Below the pieces are notes generated by a model that worked only from the letters and a program-made list of their open reading frames with translations, did not search any database and was not told the DNA's origin. Both the position numbers and the translations under genes were made by a program. Below are positions 1 to 13,000 of a stretch of DNA of 64,000 nt, one piece after another. Source of the DNA: Morella rubra (lineage: Eukaryota > Streptophyta > Magnoliopsida > Fagales > Myricaceae); assembly GCA_003952965.2 (NCBI GenBank), contig CM025850.1:30305024-30369023 (forward strand), written 5' to 3'. Every line of letters starts with the position of its first letter. Position 1 is the stretch's first letter.

Positions 1-170
1 TAAAAAAAAACCTGGGTGTCTGATACCCGGAACCCGGTGCCGGTAATCCGGGAACCAGGAATGGCACCGGATTTTGTTAAAAACCTCACATCGGCACCGG
101 CACCGGTGAAGCCGGTACCTGCAACCCGGTGCCGGTGCCACTGGAATTTTTCGTGGCACTGAATAGCCCT
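1..170. repeat. GC-rich end of an unidentified dispersed repeat, cut by the window edge
   Basis: The first 170 bases repeat short blocks of the form GGTGCCGG, CCGGTACC and GGCACCGG, unlike the AT-rich sequence after them. Dense GC subterminal repeats followed by a sharp return to ordinary DNA (near GAATAGCCCTACC) are typical of the ends of non-autonomous hAT elements. The other end is outside the window, so the family is a guess. Confidence 0.35.
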
Positions 171-2432
171 ACCAATGCTAGCCGTGATGATATATAACGA
201 CTTATCATCACATATGCAGGGTTGTCCTTTCCTGCATACATGAAGTTATATCGACAAAAACTTTATCAGAAACCTTACTGTAATCTTTTCAGTGGGGAAA
301 CAGACCTTCGAATCTGCCAAGTAAATCGAATAAGTCAATAAAATTCCCAATCAAACCCCATCGAATGGTAAGCTACCTCTTGCGATTTCTCATCTGCGAA
401 GCGTTAATTTCCCTCATCTTCCCCTCAACTGCCCCTCCTCACCATTACAATAGCCTTGATAACCATTTTAACCCCCCTCCACTTCCAGCTGTAGTTTCCT
501 GTACGGACTACGAATCTCCTCGTTTAGTCCATTGCATTTGTGATCTGCTCAGCTGTGAGGCAGATTGATCTGACTGGTGTGGAATCTATTTTATTACAGC
601 TCTCATCTCCTCTACGTGTTCTTCGAATCACACTCTCCTAGATTCATGTGATCCCACAGTTCGTGGCCGATACTACTCTTCTTTGCCAGTGATCCAACAG
701 TCCATGCGGTTTTGAATTTGAAGATTTTGTCTGAGATTATCTCAACACTTGGTACAACATGCTTCATTCCTTCTCAAAGCAGAGGAAGAAAAGCTCAACG
801 GAGTTTCTTCCCATCTCGTCTCCGCAGCAGGGAATTTCGACTTCTTCCTCCACTCCTCGGCCCGCAATGCTAGATATGGATCTCTCTGTTCAGTGCATCC
901 CACGCCATCATCGGACCCACCCAACCTTCAAGCAAGGCCTGTAACCCGATCTGTCACCAAGGTGAGTCTTCCATGTCGAGTTGTGGGTATTCTAATCTTA
1001 GATGTATATTTTATCACCTGCACTAGCGTACCGTTTGCCGTAGACCCCTTTTTGGCTTACATGTATTCAATTCTACTCGGGATTTTAGAGTGGTATTTCC
1101 TATGCCTATGTTTGGGCTGTTCAATCTCCATTATCTGTTTGATGATGCCTGTATTAAATTGAATTTGTTTGGCTATTAAGTCATTTTAATGTCTGATGCA
1201 TTTATTATGAAACTCAAAGTTAAGCCACAGTTTAGTTTGTTTCTTGTCATTCAAGTTGAAAAAGCTAACGAGTATTCTGTTCTATATTGTGAAAAGAATT
1301 TGTTCTTTATACGATTTCAGATTAGGCTGAAAGCAATTTACATGGAAAAATAAATTACTTGCCTAGCCATTCAACTTCCATAGAGGGAACGAACTAGGCC
1401 TTGAATTTATATGCACTCTCCCAGTCTGTTATATCCTCAAAATTTTTACTCTATAAGGTTCTAAAAGGGCTCCTTCCATGGGTCATTCTTAGCCAGATCA
1501 TAAGTACCTCCACGATTTTGCTCTTCTATTAGGCCCACAAGGTCTCTTTGCAGTTAGTGTATCATAGGTCATATTTAGCTATCACATAGTCACAAGCAAA
1601 AAATACTGAATACAGTCTACTATTTTGTCTAAGACAACAGTGAGGTATCTTAGTAATGTAAGAGAAGATAGTCATGCTTCAAAATTTAAAACAGTCATTC
1701 AGAAAACCCTTGGCATTGGGCTGTTTTAGATGGACTCTAGCTTATATTGTCATCAACCAGCTTATTGTGCGTGTCTTTGTTTCTTTGGCTGAGTGCGGTT
1801 GTCTCTTCATTCTTCTATTTTCAAGTAAGATGATCTTCTTTCTATTAAACACATTTGTTATTTTAAAATCAGTTACTCAATACATGTCTTATGGTCTGAC
1901 TATGAAGCTTATGTACCATATACGTTTTATTATTCCATTTTTGCGAATTCTTCAATTCTAAGCAATAATGAGTAAGGGAAAAGAAACTGCTAGGGATTGA
2001 CTTATTAATGTACTAATATTCAATGTGTGAGTATTTGACTTTTTAATATGTAAACGTGGATGACTTGTTCTTAAAATTAATTTCAAACTTTCACACGGCT
2101 TGATTTTGAGAATTTCTCTTTTCTCTTGCTTGTTTACATACTTGATTCATTACTTTTGTTTCTTTTGCACAACACTGTCCAATGTCATTTGTTGGCTAGC
2201 GTTATAACCTACAGAGTACCAAGAGACCGATCCCCCTACACTGCGACAGTTGCGACCATCATTGATTAGAAAGGTGGGTGTGTCTTAGACCATATTGGAA
2301 TTTCTAGAAGTGATCATAACTATTGGGAATTTCCAAGTTGCAATGATAAATATTGTTTTAGACCACTAATCTGTGATGTATGATTTAAAGACAATCTTTT
2401 TTTTTTTTATGCAGATGAGTACTGATGATAAA

Positions 2433-2903
2433 TGAGATAATTCACTTAAGCAAGCGTTCCTTCATCTCCTACTTAAGGGAATAAATGAATCCCGTGTTGA
2501 GCCTGGCTCTGTGCATTCCACTCAATGGCCCAGTATCTTAATTGAAAAAGCTGTAAGGTAACATTCTGGTCTCCAAGGATTTTCATTGAAGCCCACAAGA
2601 AGGTGATGCATGTTTTTTAAGGAAATGCGTGTTGGACAAAGTTGCAAGTCTAATGGCCGACTACTGGGTACCTACATTAATTGATTTATAAGCATAGTCT
2701 CCATATATAGAATATTTTGGTGACTTAATTATGGCTCGGCCATGAGCTCTCTCCTTACATTGTCTAATTTTTTGTCTTCAGGTGTAATTCCTTTAGAACT
2801 TGACCATGGCAATGGAAAGGCTGGGGTTCGCGATGAGCTTCGTCATTTCCCATGGGGCCAACACATGATCATTGAGTTAGCCATGGAAATTGAGGAACAG
2901 TAG
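2433..2903 (+). pseudogene. Possible remnant of an unrecognised gene (two exon-like segments)
   Basis: Two segments look like exons. 2414-2560 follows a T-rich tract and an AG; after an in-frame stop it reads without stops through a segment containing KQAFLHLLLKGINESRV, and ends before a GTAACA donor. 2782-2903 follows TTCAG and reads a segment containing KAGVRDELRHFPWGQHM, ending in EIEEQ and a stop. A further exon-like piece may lie near 2214-2272. I do not recognise the protein. With the in-frame stop this is at best a broken or mispredicted gene. Open frames at 365-568 and 749-1162 could be part of the same locus, but no motif links them. Confidence 0.2.
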
Positions 2904-2949
2904 CAATAGTTCTATGCCCAGTTTCCCTTTCCTAATTTGGTAAACTCAG

Positions 2950-4269
2950 AGCATGTTCATTTTGATAAAATTTAAAGAATTTTAAGTGTGGTGTGAATAT
3001 TTAGGTGATGTTAGAGTTGTTTGGTGTTTGTGTAAAGTTGTTGTTTATAGATTATCTTTATTGGGATGAGTGAAGAAGATAAAATGTAAAATAATATTGT
3101 TTATTTATAATATTTATTATAATTTCGAATTTCTTTTTTATTTTTTTATTACGATATAAATATTTGAAAGGTATTAAAAAAAAGAGAGAGGAAAAAGACA
3201 AACGAGTGTCTAATGCGGTTTAAAAAGAAGAAGAAAAAGAAGGAGAAGAAGACAAACGAGTGATTGACGCTAGGCATGTTGACACTGAAAAGCTGCTAGG
3301 GTATCTCAGGGAAGGGGAGAAAAATGCGGCAGGGTATTAAATGGTCAGATGAAATGATCATATCACCCTCAACCAAAGCCTTAACGTTGGATAAATCAAT
3401 TGGGGTATTTCGTCCATTCTTACGTCCGAGTGTTTAATGCGCTGAACGTGTGGGACCATGTGTTTTTTTAAATCCCGATTTTACCCTTCGGTATTTATCT
3501 CCTCAAAGCACTATTGGAGAGTATGTTAGTAATTCTCCATAAGTATGGCCAGGGTAAAAATGGAAAATAATTAACTACATCCTAAATTTTAACATGGTTG
3601 ATTTAAGTTGGTAGTAAGTTGAATACGAATTTTAAAAATATCACTGAAACGAACATGCTCTCAATAAGAGAAACGAGAGTTGGCAGACAGTAGAAACTGG
3701 TCCAGCACTATATATAGTAGATGGAAAATTTAACAGCCCCAATATATATGACATTAGTGACAAATTAGCTCACTACAATAAATGTTCTCTTTAACGGCGC
3801 TCTTAGTGTTGCCATATATAGTAGATTTAATTGATATTTGAAAACTCAAAGAGACATGCAAGACAGGTTTTTCCTGTAATATTCGCGAAAACTCAATTTT
3901 AGAACCCATCGTACCTGATGAGGACCACAATTCAAAAGTTTCTGTCTAGAAGATGGTTGTGTTGGAGTGTTTGTAGGTAAATTCTTGGCTAACCCATATA
4001 GTCAATATGTTGGCCTACTTACAAGTGTGGTGCGTGATGGTGAGTGCAAGCAATTCCTAAAAGGGTGCAAGGCTCTTCGATATCAGTACGAGCGAAAGTT
4101 GTTTCTGCTCATGGATAATGATAAGAGGAGATTGTGGTTTGAAAAACTTGATGGTTGATTGGTTATTGTACTTCATGTGGGAGACATTTGTCTGGTTTCT
4201 GTTTATTTGGTTTTATGTAAAAACTCATTAGACTTGCTAGTTTGTGTTTGAGCTTTGTTCAAAGGGAAT
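2950..4269. other. AT-rich spacer, nothing recognised
   Basis: AT-rich sequence with short purine runs (about 3180-3260). A 63-residue open frame at 3967-4158 has no recognisable motif and no sign of flanking exons, so I do not call it a gene. Confidence 0.5.
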
Positions 4270-4277
4270 CAGGGTGC

Positions 4278-5517
4278 TAGGGGTGGCTCAACCTTTTCGG
4301 GGGCCTTAGGCAAGTCATAAAAATGAGGTCTTTTAATGTAAAAATTAAAATTAAAATTAAATCATAAATTTGCTTATTGCCTTTTTACATGCAAAATTAC
4401 TAATTAAACTTTTGTATTCAAGTTTACCTAATAAATCAGTTTCTATAGATAAAATTGCTAAACCGTTTAATCTATCTTGAGACATAGTTGTTAGTAAATA
4501 ATTTTTTATAATCTTTCTGAAGTTGGTGTGAAAAGGTGTTAGAATTTGTATGAAAATTTTGAGATTTTGATATTTTGTAGTACTATATATGCAATAAAAC
4601 GATTTGGAAAACAATCTAGTTCTTTTACTAGATTAAGTATTTCAAGTGGAGTATTAATTTTTGTTTTTATAACTTCTTTTAAAACTTTTAATTCTGAAAA
4701 TAAATCCAAACCATCAATATCAAAACACCTATTTAAGAAATTTTTCAAGATTGAGACATTTCTTCTTCTTCTAATTTTACTATAATATCTGCCAACAATA
4801 TTAGCAAAACAACCAACCCATCAAGACTCTGATAAGCTGATTTGCAGCTTAATTGAGAGGTTATTTTGCAAATATTGTTAGCAAAAAATGGGAAATATTT
4901 GGAGATTAATGAGAAGCTTTAGCAAAAAAATAGGTTGTATTGTACTAATTGTTAATCCACTATTTATAATAATCTAATTAGCCATAATTAATGTGCCACT
5001 CTACCCTTAAAAAATGATTGTTAGAATTTAGTTATTTGATAACTTAATTAGCAATAAAGTAGTTGCACTTTACGTAAAAAAATTACCTTAGAATTTAATT
5101 GTTTGAGAACTTAATCAGCAATAAAGTAGCTGTGGTGTATAGTTAAAAAATTTACGTTAGAATTTAATTGTTTGGGAACTTAATGAGCAATAAAGTAGCA
5201 GTGGTTAGAATTTAATTATTTGGGAACTTAATTAGCAATAAAATAAAGTAGTAGTGGTAGTTGAGATTCTAGGTCTTAGGAGTGAAGAATTTATTATGAA
5301 TGATGCTATTATTTTGAAAAGTGACTATGATAGTGTTTGTTTTTAGGATGAGTTATTTATTTTTAATTTTAAATATTCCTATTTTATAGGCCTTTAATTA
5401 AGTTTTATCTGAAAATTTTAGGCTTTTTTTTTTTATAGGACCTTTATAATCGGGGTCTTCCTAATTATGAGGCCTTAAGCGATTACCTCACCTGCCTACC
5501 CCTTTCAGTCGCCCCTG
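4278..5517 (-). mobile_element. Short hAT derivative with transposase remnants
   Basis: The ends form imperfect terminal inverted repeats (TAGGGGTGGCTCAACC on the left; CAGGGGCGACTGAAAGG read inward from the right). They are flanked by an 8-bp target duplication, CAGGGTGC (4270-4277) and CTGGGTGC (5518-5525), with one mismatch. On the minus strand two overlapping frames (4539-4748 and 4357-4614) carry pieces of the C-terminal hAT region of TTF/ZMYM1-like transposases: a segment with DIDGLDLFSELKVLKEV, a segment with LNLVKELDCFPNRF, and TMSQDRLNGLAILSIE. The element is 1.24 kb, much shorter than an autonomous hAT, and the transposase pieces are out of frame with each other, so it can move only with help in trans. 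About 4980-5240 holds short imperfect repeats of AGAATTTA(A/G)TT(A/G)TTTG and AATAAAGTAG. Confidence 0.75.
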
Positions 5518-6162
5518 CTGGGTGCAACTATTGCCTCTTCTTTCCAATTTTCCAGTTGCTATGTTTGTCCTTTATTTTAGCTTGATGTTTTAACTCGTGC
5601 AATATGTGTCGACGCTCTTAGGGACGATATCTTTCATGTTCTGAGTTACCATGGTTGATTAGATATGTTAAGAAAAGTAGAGTATGTTGACTTTGTATTC
5701 TAAGTAATGATTTGTGTTTATATATCTATTATGAGTCCCTATTGTTAATGTGAAATTGTTGGTTGTCGTGTGAGTTAGCATCAACCAATGAGTGCTCTGT
5801 TAAATCTCTTTGCCTTTGTTTCATAGGAGCATTGACAATTCTGTAATTGGAATTTGTACTGATAGAAGTCCCAGATTGAGTGGTGTTGCAGACAAGAGCA
5901 GTTTGTTTGTGGTTACAAATATTGCCCTTGTTTGTCTCACTGGTAGGAATACTCTGATATAAATAACTGCTGTTCGTTTTATCCATGACTCCATTGTGTG
6001 GTTCAGGCTGGTAGCTTTCACGCCGACTGTTTCATGGGCACGTCTCCCTTAAATTCTCACTTGATCAGTCACTTCCTATTCTGTCAGCTAGTGAATATCT
6101 TTCCTCACAGAAGCATGAACCCCTCCCTCCCGCACGTGCAGACCTTAACTTTTGTGAACACA

Positions 6163-6295
6163 CACACACAAAAAACGTGGACTAAATGGTGGCCCAGTAA
6201 CCCAGTTTCATGAAAAAACGCAGACTATAAGGTGGCTGAGTAACCCATTTTGTTTCATGAAAAAACGTGGACTATAAGATGGCCGATTATTTTTT
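6163..6295. repeat. Imperfect tandem repeat, period about 50-55 bp
   Basis: A unit containing AAAAAACG(T/C)(G/A)GACTA, then (A/G)TGG(C/T)C or GGTGGCTGAGTAACCCA, then TTTCATG, occurs about two and a half times. The copies differ by small changes, and the array follows a short CA run. Confidence 0.5.
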
Positions 6296-7285
6296 ATTTT
6301 GATGTGGTAGTGCGTCTTTTGCTCCGAGGAGCGTTTAAATCTTCATTTTTGATGTGGCGGTAAGGAATAAAGTTATGTTTGTTGAGAAAAAAAAAAAGAA
6401 TAAAGTCTAAATTATGATGTGGACTAGTTTTATATTAATGTTGGATAGCGGAGAAATTCCGAAAATAATAGAGATTAACTCTGAAAGGACTTCGCGCAAG
6501 TGCGATGGCGCGCCGGAGTAGGCCAGCGCGAGCGCGATGGCGAGCGGGGGTTGTGTGCGTTTGCGCTCTGGAAAGTGCTGGGCACTTTCGCGCGAGCCAT
6601 AGTGCTCTGGATTTCTTGTCATCACTTTTTTTTCTATGCTTTTCTTTTTGTTTCTTGGGATTTCATTACTAAAGTCATCACATAGCCTTCATTCATTCGA
6701 ATGTTCTCTCAATCTTCTGTGACTAAATTATCAAACCAAAATCGATGAGAATGTTTTCATTTCTAAGTCGTCAACCTACAGTGAGTGTGCTTTTGAATTT
6801 TTGAGACAATTTTTAAACTTTAGCAGATTAATGAGCTGGCAAAGTTGTAGCCGTCTATTAAAAATGAATTATCATGATTGAACAAATTGCTTCGTGTTGA
6901 ATAGTAGCAATCATAGAAGATATTTGAAGTGTCAAAAATTTTAGGATATGAGAGTTGGTGAAGAAGTGATGATAGTTTATAGAAGTTGATGAAAAAATAA
7001 AGAGAAAAAAGATTTGAAAGAATATTATAATAAAAAAAATAATTTGAGAGGGAAAGAAAAGATTATTTTGTAGAATTTTTTTAAGTCAAAATCTCGGCAG
7101 TCAAACAACACCTAAGTTCCTAGTCTAATTATAGGAAATACGAATAGATAACATTTGTTCACCTTGCTTGGGAAAAATAAATAATAAGTTGTAGGTAGCC
7201 TTTGTAGTGAGTTTCTTATTGCGTAGTGAGATTTGACATGTACTTTTATTTTGAAGGACAAAAATCACGTAAAAGATTTATAGGT

Positions 7286-7648
7286 TAAATACAATTTTTC
7301 ACGATTATCGGGGTTATGATATTTTGCACAAAAAATTATTAATTTCATTATATTTCGTTCCTTAATTACCAATCGTTTACACTTTGCACTCCTTATCGTT
7401 GATTTGGATGAAAATTGCTATTTTAGTTCATGTGAAATGACAAATTTATCCTCATATTTTTTTTAATTATATTTTATATAAGAATAAATTTGTTATTTCA
7501 CTAAACAAAAATAACAATTTTCTTTCAAATTAACGGTAGAGGGTGTAAAGTGTAAACGGTGGTTATTGAGGGGCGAAATATAATAAAATTGATAATTTAG
7601 AGTGCAAAGTGTCAATACCCCAATATTCGTGAAATTGATTGTTTGGAG
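7286..7648. mobile_element. MITE with long imperfect inverted repeats
   Basis: The left end (AATTTTTCACGATTATCGGGGT) pairs with the right end (ACCCCAATATTCGTGAAATT). Further in, TTTTGCAC...CATTATATTTCG pairs with CGAAATATAATA...GTGCAAAGTG. The vocabulary (TGCAAAGTGT, ACACTTTGCAC) is shared with the elements at 46572 and about 56904, which suggests one Mutator-type MITE superfamily. I did not find a clear target duplication. Confidence 0.5.
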
Positions 7649-8599
7649 GATAGAACTCTTAACTCCACGTCTAGTCAAAATTGTTCAATCCTTGATCAAG
7701 GACTAAAATGTCACAAAATAAATTACAGACATTGTTTGAGTAATTAGGTTTTTTTTTTTTTTCTTTGCAACTGTACTATTAGTTGTTGTAGGTGTACATT
7801 TGCATTATGTGTTTCAAAACTCCATTGTGGTTCCACTGACCTTATTCGCATGACTTGATCATGCAAAATTGCATGTACTTATATTTGTTAATCTAAAATT
7901 CTCGATAAGATTTCTAATTTTGTCATAGTTGGACAAATGGCAGGTGCACTTCAACCCAACCCTGCCGCATAAAAGAACAAATTGATTCTGATGCTCACAA
8001 CCTAAGGTGATGTTCCGCATTTTTGGCTAACTTTTTTTAGCACAAAAAATTCATAAAATTAATATCTAAAATTTCAAAAATTTCAAAACATACCTACCTA
8101 ACAAATCACTACTTGCGTTTAGATTATGAAATCTAACATTATTATCCGAATTGAAATTTTAAAAACATACCTAAGTGTCTAAAAAGTAATAAATCACTGC
8201 TTGAGTTATATTATGCTTGTAATATTATTGTCTCTGTCACATACCTATTTATGAAAAAAATATAGTGATAAATGATTTGATAGAGCTTTTTTGATAAAAT
8301 TATAAAAGTTTGTGTAAAAGTCTTGAGATAATGTTTTTTTTTGGTCTAAAAAATTACTATTTTACTTTCTTAAAATGGTCAATGTTAAAAAAGTAATGAC
8401 TACAAAATTATCTATTTGCACAAAAAAAATTATTTTCTGTTCTAAGTAATAATTTTTTTTAACGAAAGTAAAATATCTGAAATCAATTATTTATTAAATT
8501 AGATGTGAAAAAAATAAATAAAAATCTGCTGTGTACAACCCAAAGCAAACCCGTTCATTTGTCCATGTTCAACCAACTCAATTCTCATTTGTCTGCACC

Positions 8600-10043
8600 C
8601 AGTCGACATGGCACGCCTGCACAGCTTCAGTCTTCAATTCACAGTCACACCAGCCCTGCAGTTCGTGGGCCCCGCTTTGTTTCCTCCCAAGGAATTCCAT
8701 TTTCTCCGTTGCCATTGGGAGCCGAAAGGACAGGGAGCTACACTGAGCGTTTTCTTCTTGTTCATGCGCATTTATAATCCCATAATCCGCGCTTTTTATA
8801 AACGGCATTGCTTCCGCATGTTCTTCTGTTTTTCTGGATGTAATATTCTGTTGCGCCTCTTCATGTTGTAAGCATATACGTGTATCTTGTAGTTATCGTT
8901 TAAGCAGACGTTTCGGGGTTTTGTTTGTATGACGCTGAGGCAATCAGCGGGAGGGAAACGAAAGAAAGCTTGGAATCCTACAAATACATCTTATAGGCCA
9001 CCACTACATGCTTAAGATTTCAAGTTTTCTGCCTTGTGTGTTAAGGTTCCCCGTTTTATTCTATTTTGGTTTGTTTATTTTCTTTTCGAACTTCTCAGAT
9101 ACCAAACGGAGCTTGTGGTTGTACATACCTATTTATGTATGGGTCTTTCAGTTCTCCCTCTTACTTTTGAAATACTGTGGTTGTTTATGACGTCTTCGTT
9201 CATACAAATTGCTAATATCGTGTATATTATTATTATTTTTTTAATTTGTTCAATAAAGAACGTAGATAAAGCCCCCTTATTGTAATGGAGTTCTAAGTTC
9301 TGAAATTTTTGTCTCGAAGTCACTTCACTGCACAATCCAAATTAAGGTTAATAAGGGCACAGCTGTCCAATAATCCAGACTGCTAAGTAGATGTGTAAAG
9401 CCTTTAGTTTGTTTTTTCTGCCTTCTTTGTTTTGTTCTCGTTTATGTTTTTTTATTCCCCACCGCTCCCCCCTAGCAAAGCAGCACTTTAGTTTCGGTTT
9501 ATGCTAAAGGATATTGCAATACTTAAGCTTTATTAGAATAGATTTTGACGTTGGTTACGTCTCAATGGATCTGCGACCATAGGCATAATATTTTGGACCT
9601 CTTTTTTTCTTTGGTTTGTATTAAGGTGTATTAGAGAATATAATTCAAATAATAAAATCTAGTTCTTCCTAACAGTTTAAATTAATGGAATAATGGGTAG
9701 TTTCACGTTAGTTCTGTTTCTGGATCATTGTGGTATCACGTTATGGAAAACACTCATACGACATTGTCTTTCTAGAGCGGCTTGATCACGTATGTAACTT
9801 CACACTGCTAATATTTTAAGTTTAAACGGCCAAATGACAGCATTATGCAATCCCTTTAGGGAAATGTTTCTGTAAACTAGATTGAAGGCTTAACACTTGA
9901 CCGTTGGTTGAATGGGTGACCTATTTAGATTTGGACAAAATTTGTGCTCTATCAAGCAGTTATAATTTCTTATTTTTTATACTCTCTTTGTCTCCTGCTA
10001 TTAGTTTTGGTGGGTGATGTTTCTGGCACAACATTCTGTGCAG
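8600..10043 (+). promoter_or_regulatory. Probable promoter and 5' leader of the MOM1-like gene
   Basis: A TATA-like box (TTTTTATAAAC, about 8793-8803) sits in a locally GC-richer stretch. A good donor (GTAAGC at 8868) lies downstream, and a good acceptor (CTGTGCAG, ending 10043) comes just before the first coding ATG at 10054. I infer a leader exon ending near 8867 and a leader intron of about 1.2 kb. Transcript data would be needed to confirm it. Confidence 0.35.
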
Positions 10044-10053
10044 CTGAAATAAA

Positions 10054-13000
10054 ATGCAGGGTGACGAGCCTAGTCGTGATATTCCTATGAGGAGAGTAGC
10101 GGATGCCCGTAGTTACAGAAAATGGCTCAAATTACGCCTAGGAAAAGCTAACGTGTCAGGTGATGCCACCCCTTTCATAGGTTTCCTGCAGTTTTATACC
10201 TACAGATGGTTATTATGAATTTTTATGCCCCTCAAAAAACATCGATGGTCAAGCTAGGTCTTCCCTGAATCTATTTCATATTATGTTTATAACTTTTGTC
10301 ATTATTGAATGGAGTAGGAACTGGGCTGGGAGGAGGGAAAGGCATACGAAAAAAGCAAGTGCAAATGGTTTGATGGCTGGTTCAAGTCCTTAACGGCAAA
10401 TGTGTTATGCCTGGTTCAGTTCTTGGGTTGTTGGCTTGCTGGGGCTAGGAAACTAGGTGGAAGGAGATCCATTGTTGTTTGTAACCTAGGGCAATTAAGT
10501 CTAAGTGGACTACATGGATAAAAAGCTTTGGTATGGCATCGAAGAAAAGAGCTGTCCCTGTGAATTTTTTTTGTTTATTTTGATAAAAAGAGATGATTTG
10601 ATGGGAAGAGAGATTATTTTGGGATTATTTTATTAGGCCAAATATTTGGGATGGCCAAAATTTTCGCAGCCAAACACCACACAGTTTGTATCATTGGGGT
10701 TTGTTCTCTTCCATTTCATTGATGTCCTAAGCTATGGACTTGTTTTTCATCTTTCCTTTTTATTGTTCTTTCTTTTATTGATTGTCTCTTCCTCCCTTGG
10801 GGTAACTTATGCATACTTCCTGACTACGGTTTTGCACCCATTTATTTTTGCACACCTCTGAGATTTTTATCAATTGAAGAATTTGTCCCACACTTCCACG
10901 TCTCTGGATTTTCAAATAGATTTTAGTGAGGAACAGACTCCATTTTGTGATTTTGGTTACATGCCTCTGTTTATTAGTTGACATCTCAGATATTTACTTT
11001 CCTTGGAGTTGACAGATGTTATGCAGGAAAAGAGGGACAAACAATGTCAAGGAGGTGGTGATGTTACTGGAGCTGATGCTTCCAAGGACGTCATGGAAGG
11101 GGGTGCCAAGAATCCATACTCAAAAAGAAAAAGGTATCCTTTTGCTTGTTTTCTTGTTCTGATTTGCCATAATTTGTGGTGCTTTTTCTGTGGAACAAGT
11201 ATAGCCAAATCTGCTTAATCCTGCTAGTTTGAACTTCAAGTAGAAGGAATAGTAATATAAATGAGCTTGGAGTGAAATAAATTATTCTGATTGGAGCTAC
11301 CTTGGATAATGCAAAAGCTTAAGGAAGAAAATGTTGTATTCTCAGTTACTGAGGCCAAAGCCTGTTATAGCAGTCACCATAATAAACTGATAATGTGTTG
11401 GAAATGCGACCTGGGTTTAATGCACTGCATTTTCAGTGGGTTATTATTCTGTCAATAATACTTTTACTGTCTCTGTACTTGATTCTCCTCAAAATTTTAA
11501 GTACAGAGTAATTTCGAATTACATTGAAGCTTGTAAACAGAAACCAAAAGCCATTATAGCACATTCCATTCAGACAACTGATGCATGGCATTTTTAATCC
11601 CCCTGGTTTTTGTTTTCTCTGTATTTATTTGGATGAATCATACAACTTAGGGAACCAGATCCTGAATATTTATTCAAAATTCCTTGCATAATTGATACAC
11701 CTAAGCATCAAAATTGATGTTGCTTCAAATAGCTTATTTTTGATGGCCCTGCACAAATGGTTTTAGCAGGAATATTTTCCTTTGGGGAACTTAAGAATGC
11801 TTAGTACAGGACTGTAGGAATTCAATACAACATGGACTTGACATGATGGGAACATAGCCATGACAAAGTCATGGAAACCATAAAAATGGATTTGACGTTA
11901 TTTCTGAGCTGTAATATATCTGCATGATATTTGTACTCATATATTTCGGCAAAAGTATTTCTGTACTTGTGGATGCTTACATGCATTTATCTATCATATA
12001 TGTCTATGGTAAGGGATATTTATAAACATGCTACACTTGCGTGAATGTTTCTATGTTTTACTAGTCATCACTCTTCATCTGCTTGAATTATTTCCATATC
12101 ACATTTGTAAAGAAAAATTCTGGCCCAAATTCTCCATTACAAGTTGCTTTATATAAAGTGATAGCCCTCAGAATCTTGTTTTGGAAAAGAGGTTTGGCAC
12201 TTTCTTGTGTACAACTGCATATCTTTTCACTCAGTGAAGTATGTACTTGAATAAAAAGAACAAAAATTAAGTCTAATGATCACAACTGTAGTATCGTTAC
12301 CACATGTCTAAGGGTGTGTATGGCATGCATCAAGCATGGCCATGGTTATCAAGAAATGTCAATTCTATTTTGACATAGCTGCAAACTGCACAGCAAACCT
12401 TACATGCCCCTGCCGGTGTGCTATCTGAATCTTTGTGCGCTTTTGCTCTAGTGAGAGCTATCTGCTTCTGATCATATGTCTCTGTCCTTTCTGAGAATCT
12501 TGACGTTGTCTAGCCACACGAACACCTAGGCTATGTTTGTGTAATAATAGTAAAAACGTTGTGATCTCAAAACAAATTCTTCATCCAAACATGCTTTCTA
12601 ACACTGAAAACCTTTTCAATCTTCAATAAAATTCTCCAACTAACCATTGGTTTTTGTTCCAACAAACCTCTCGGAAACCAAAAACTTTCACGACAATCCA
12701 TAAACAACTTTCTGTCACAAAATTTTGATTCCAAATATAACTTATTACTTTCACAATGCCGAAGAGAATATATTTCTTTCAAACATCTTGTGTACTGGCC
12801 CCACAACTTTCATAAACACTAAAAAAAGAAACACATCTTCAAATATCTTCGTCATGACTACGGAAAACAGGAAATTTTTTTCGATCCAAACACAGCCTTG
12901 GTATCTTTAAATTCAACAGGATTTTTTGTACAGATAAAATTTGCACTAAATGACATATGTTTGATACTAGAAAATCTACCCAATTCCTTGCCCTCAATTC

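Larger units (their letters stand above)
5526..8500. other. Intergenic, no gene supported
   Basis: Mostly AT-rich DNA. It contains a short tandem repeat (6163-6295), a GC-rich patch with repeated GCGCGAG/GCGATGGCG words (6490-6600) and a MITE (7286-7648). The open frames present are short and show no domain or exon context. Confidence 0.5.

Noticed and set aside
749-1162. 137-residue open frame, plus strand
   Set aside because: The first half looks somewhat protein-like, but the second half is low-complexity and hydrophobic. No family, no clear exon context.
3967-4158. 63-residue open frame, plus strand
   Set aside because: Protein-like composition but no motif, no partner exons and a hAT element close by.
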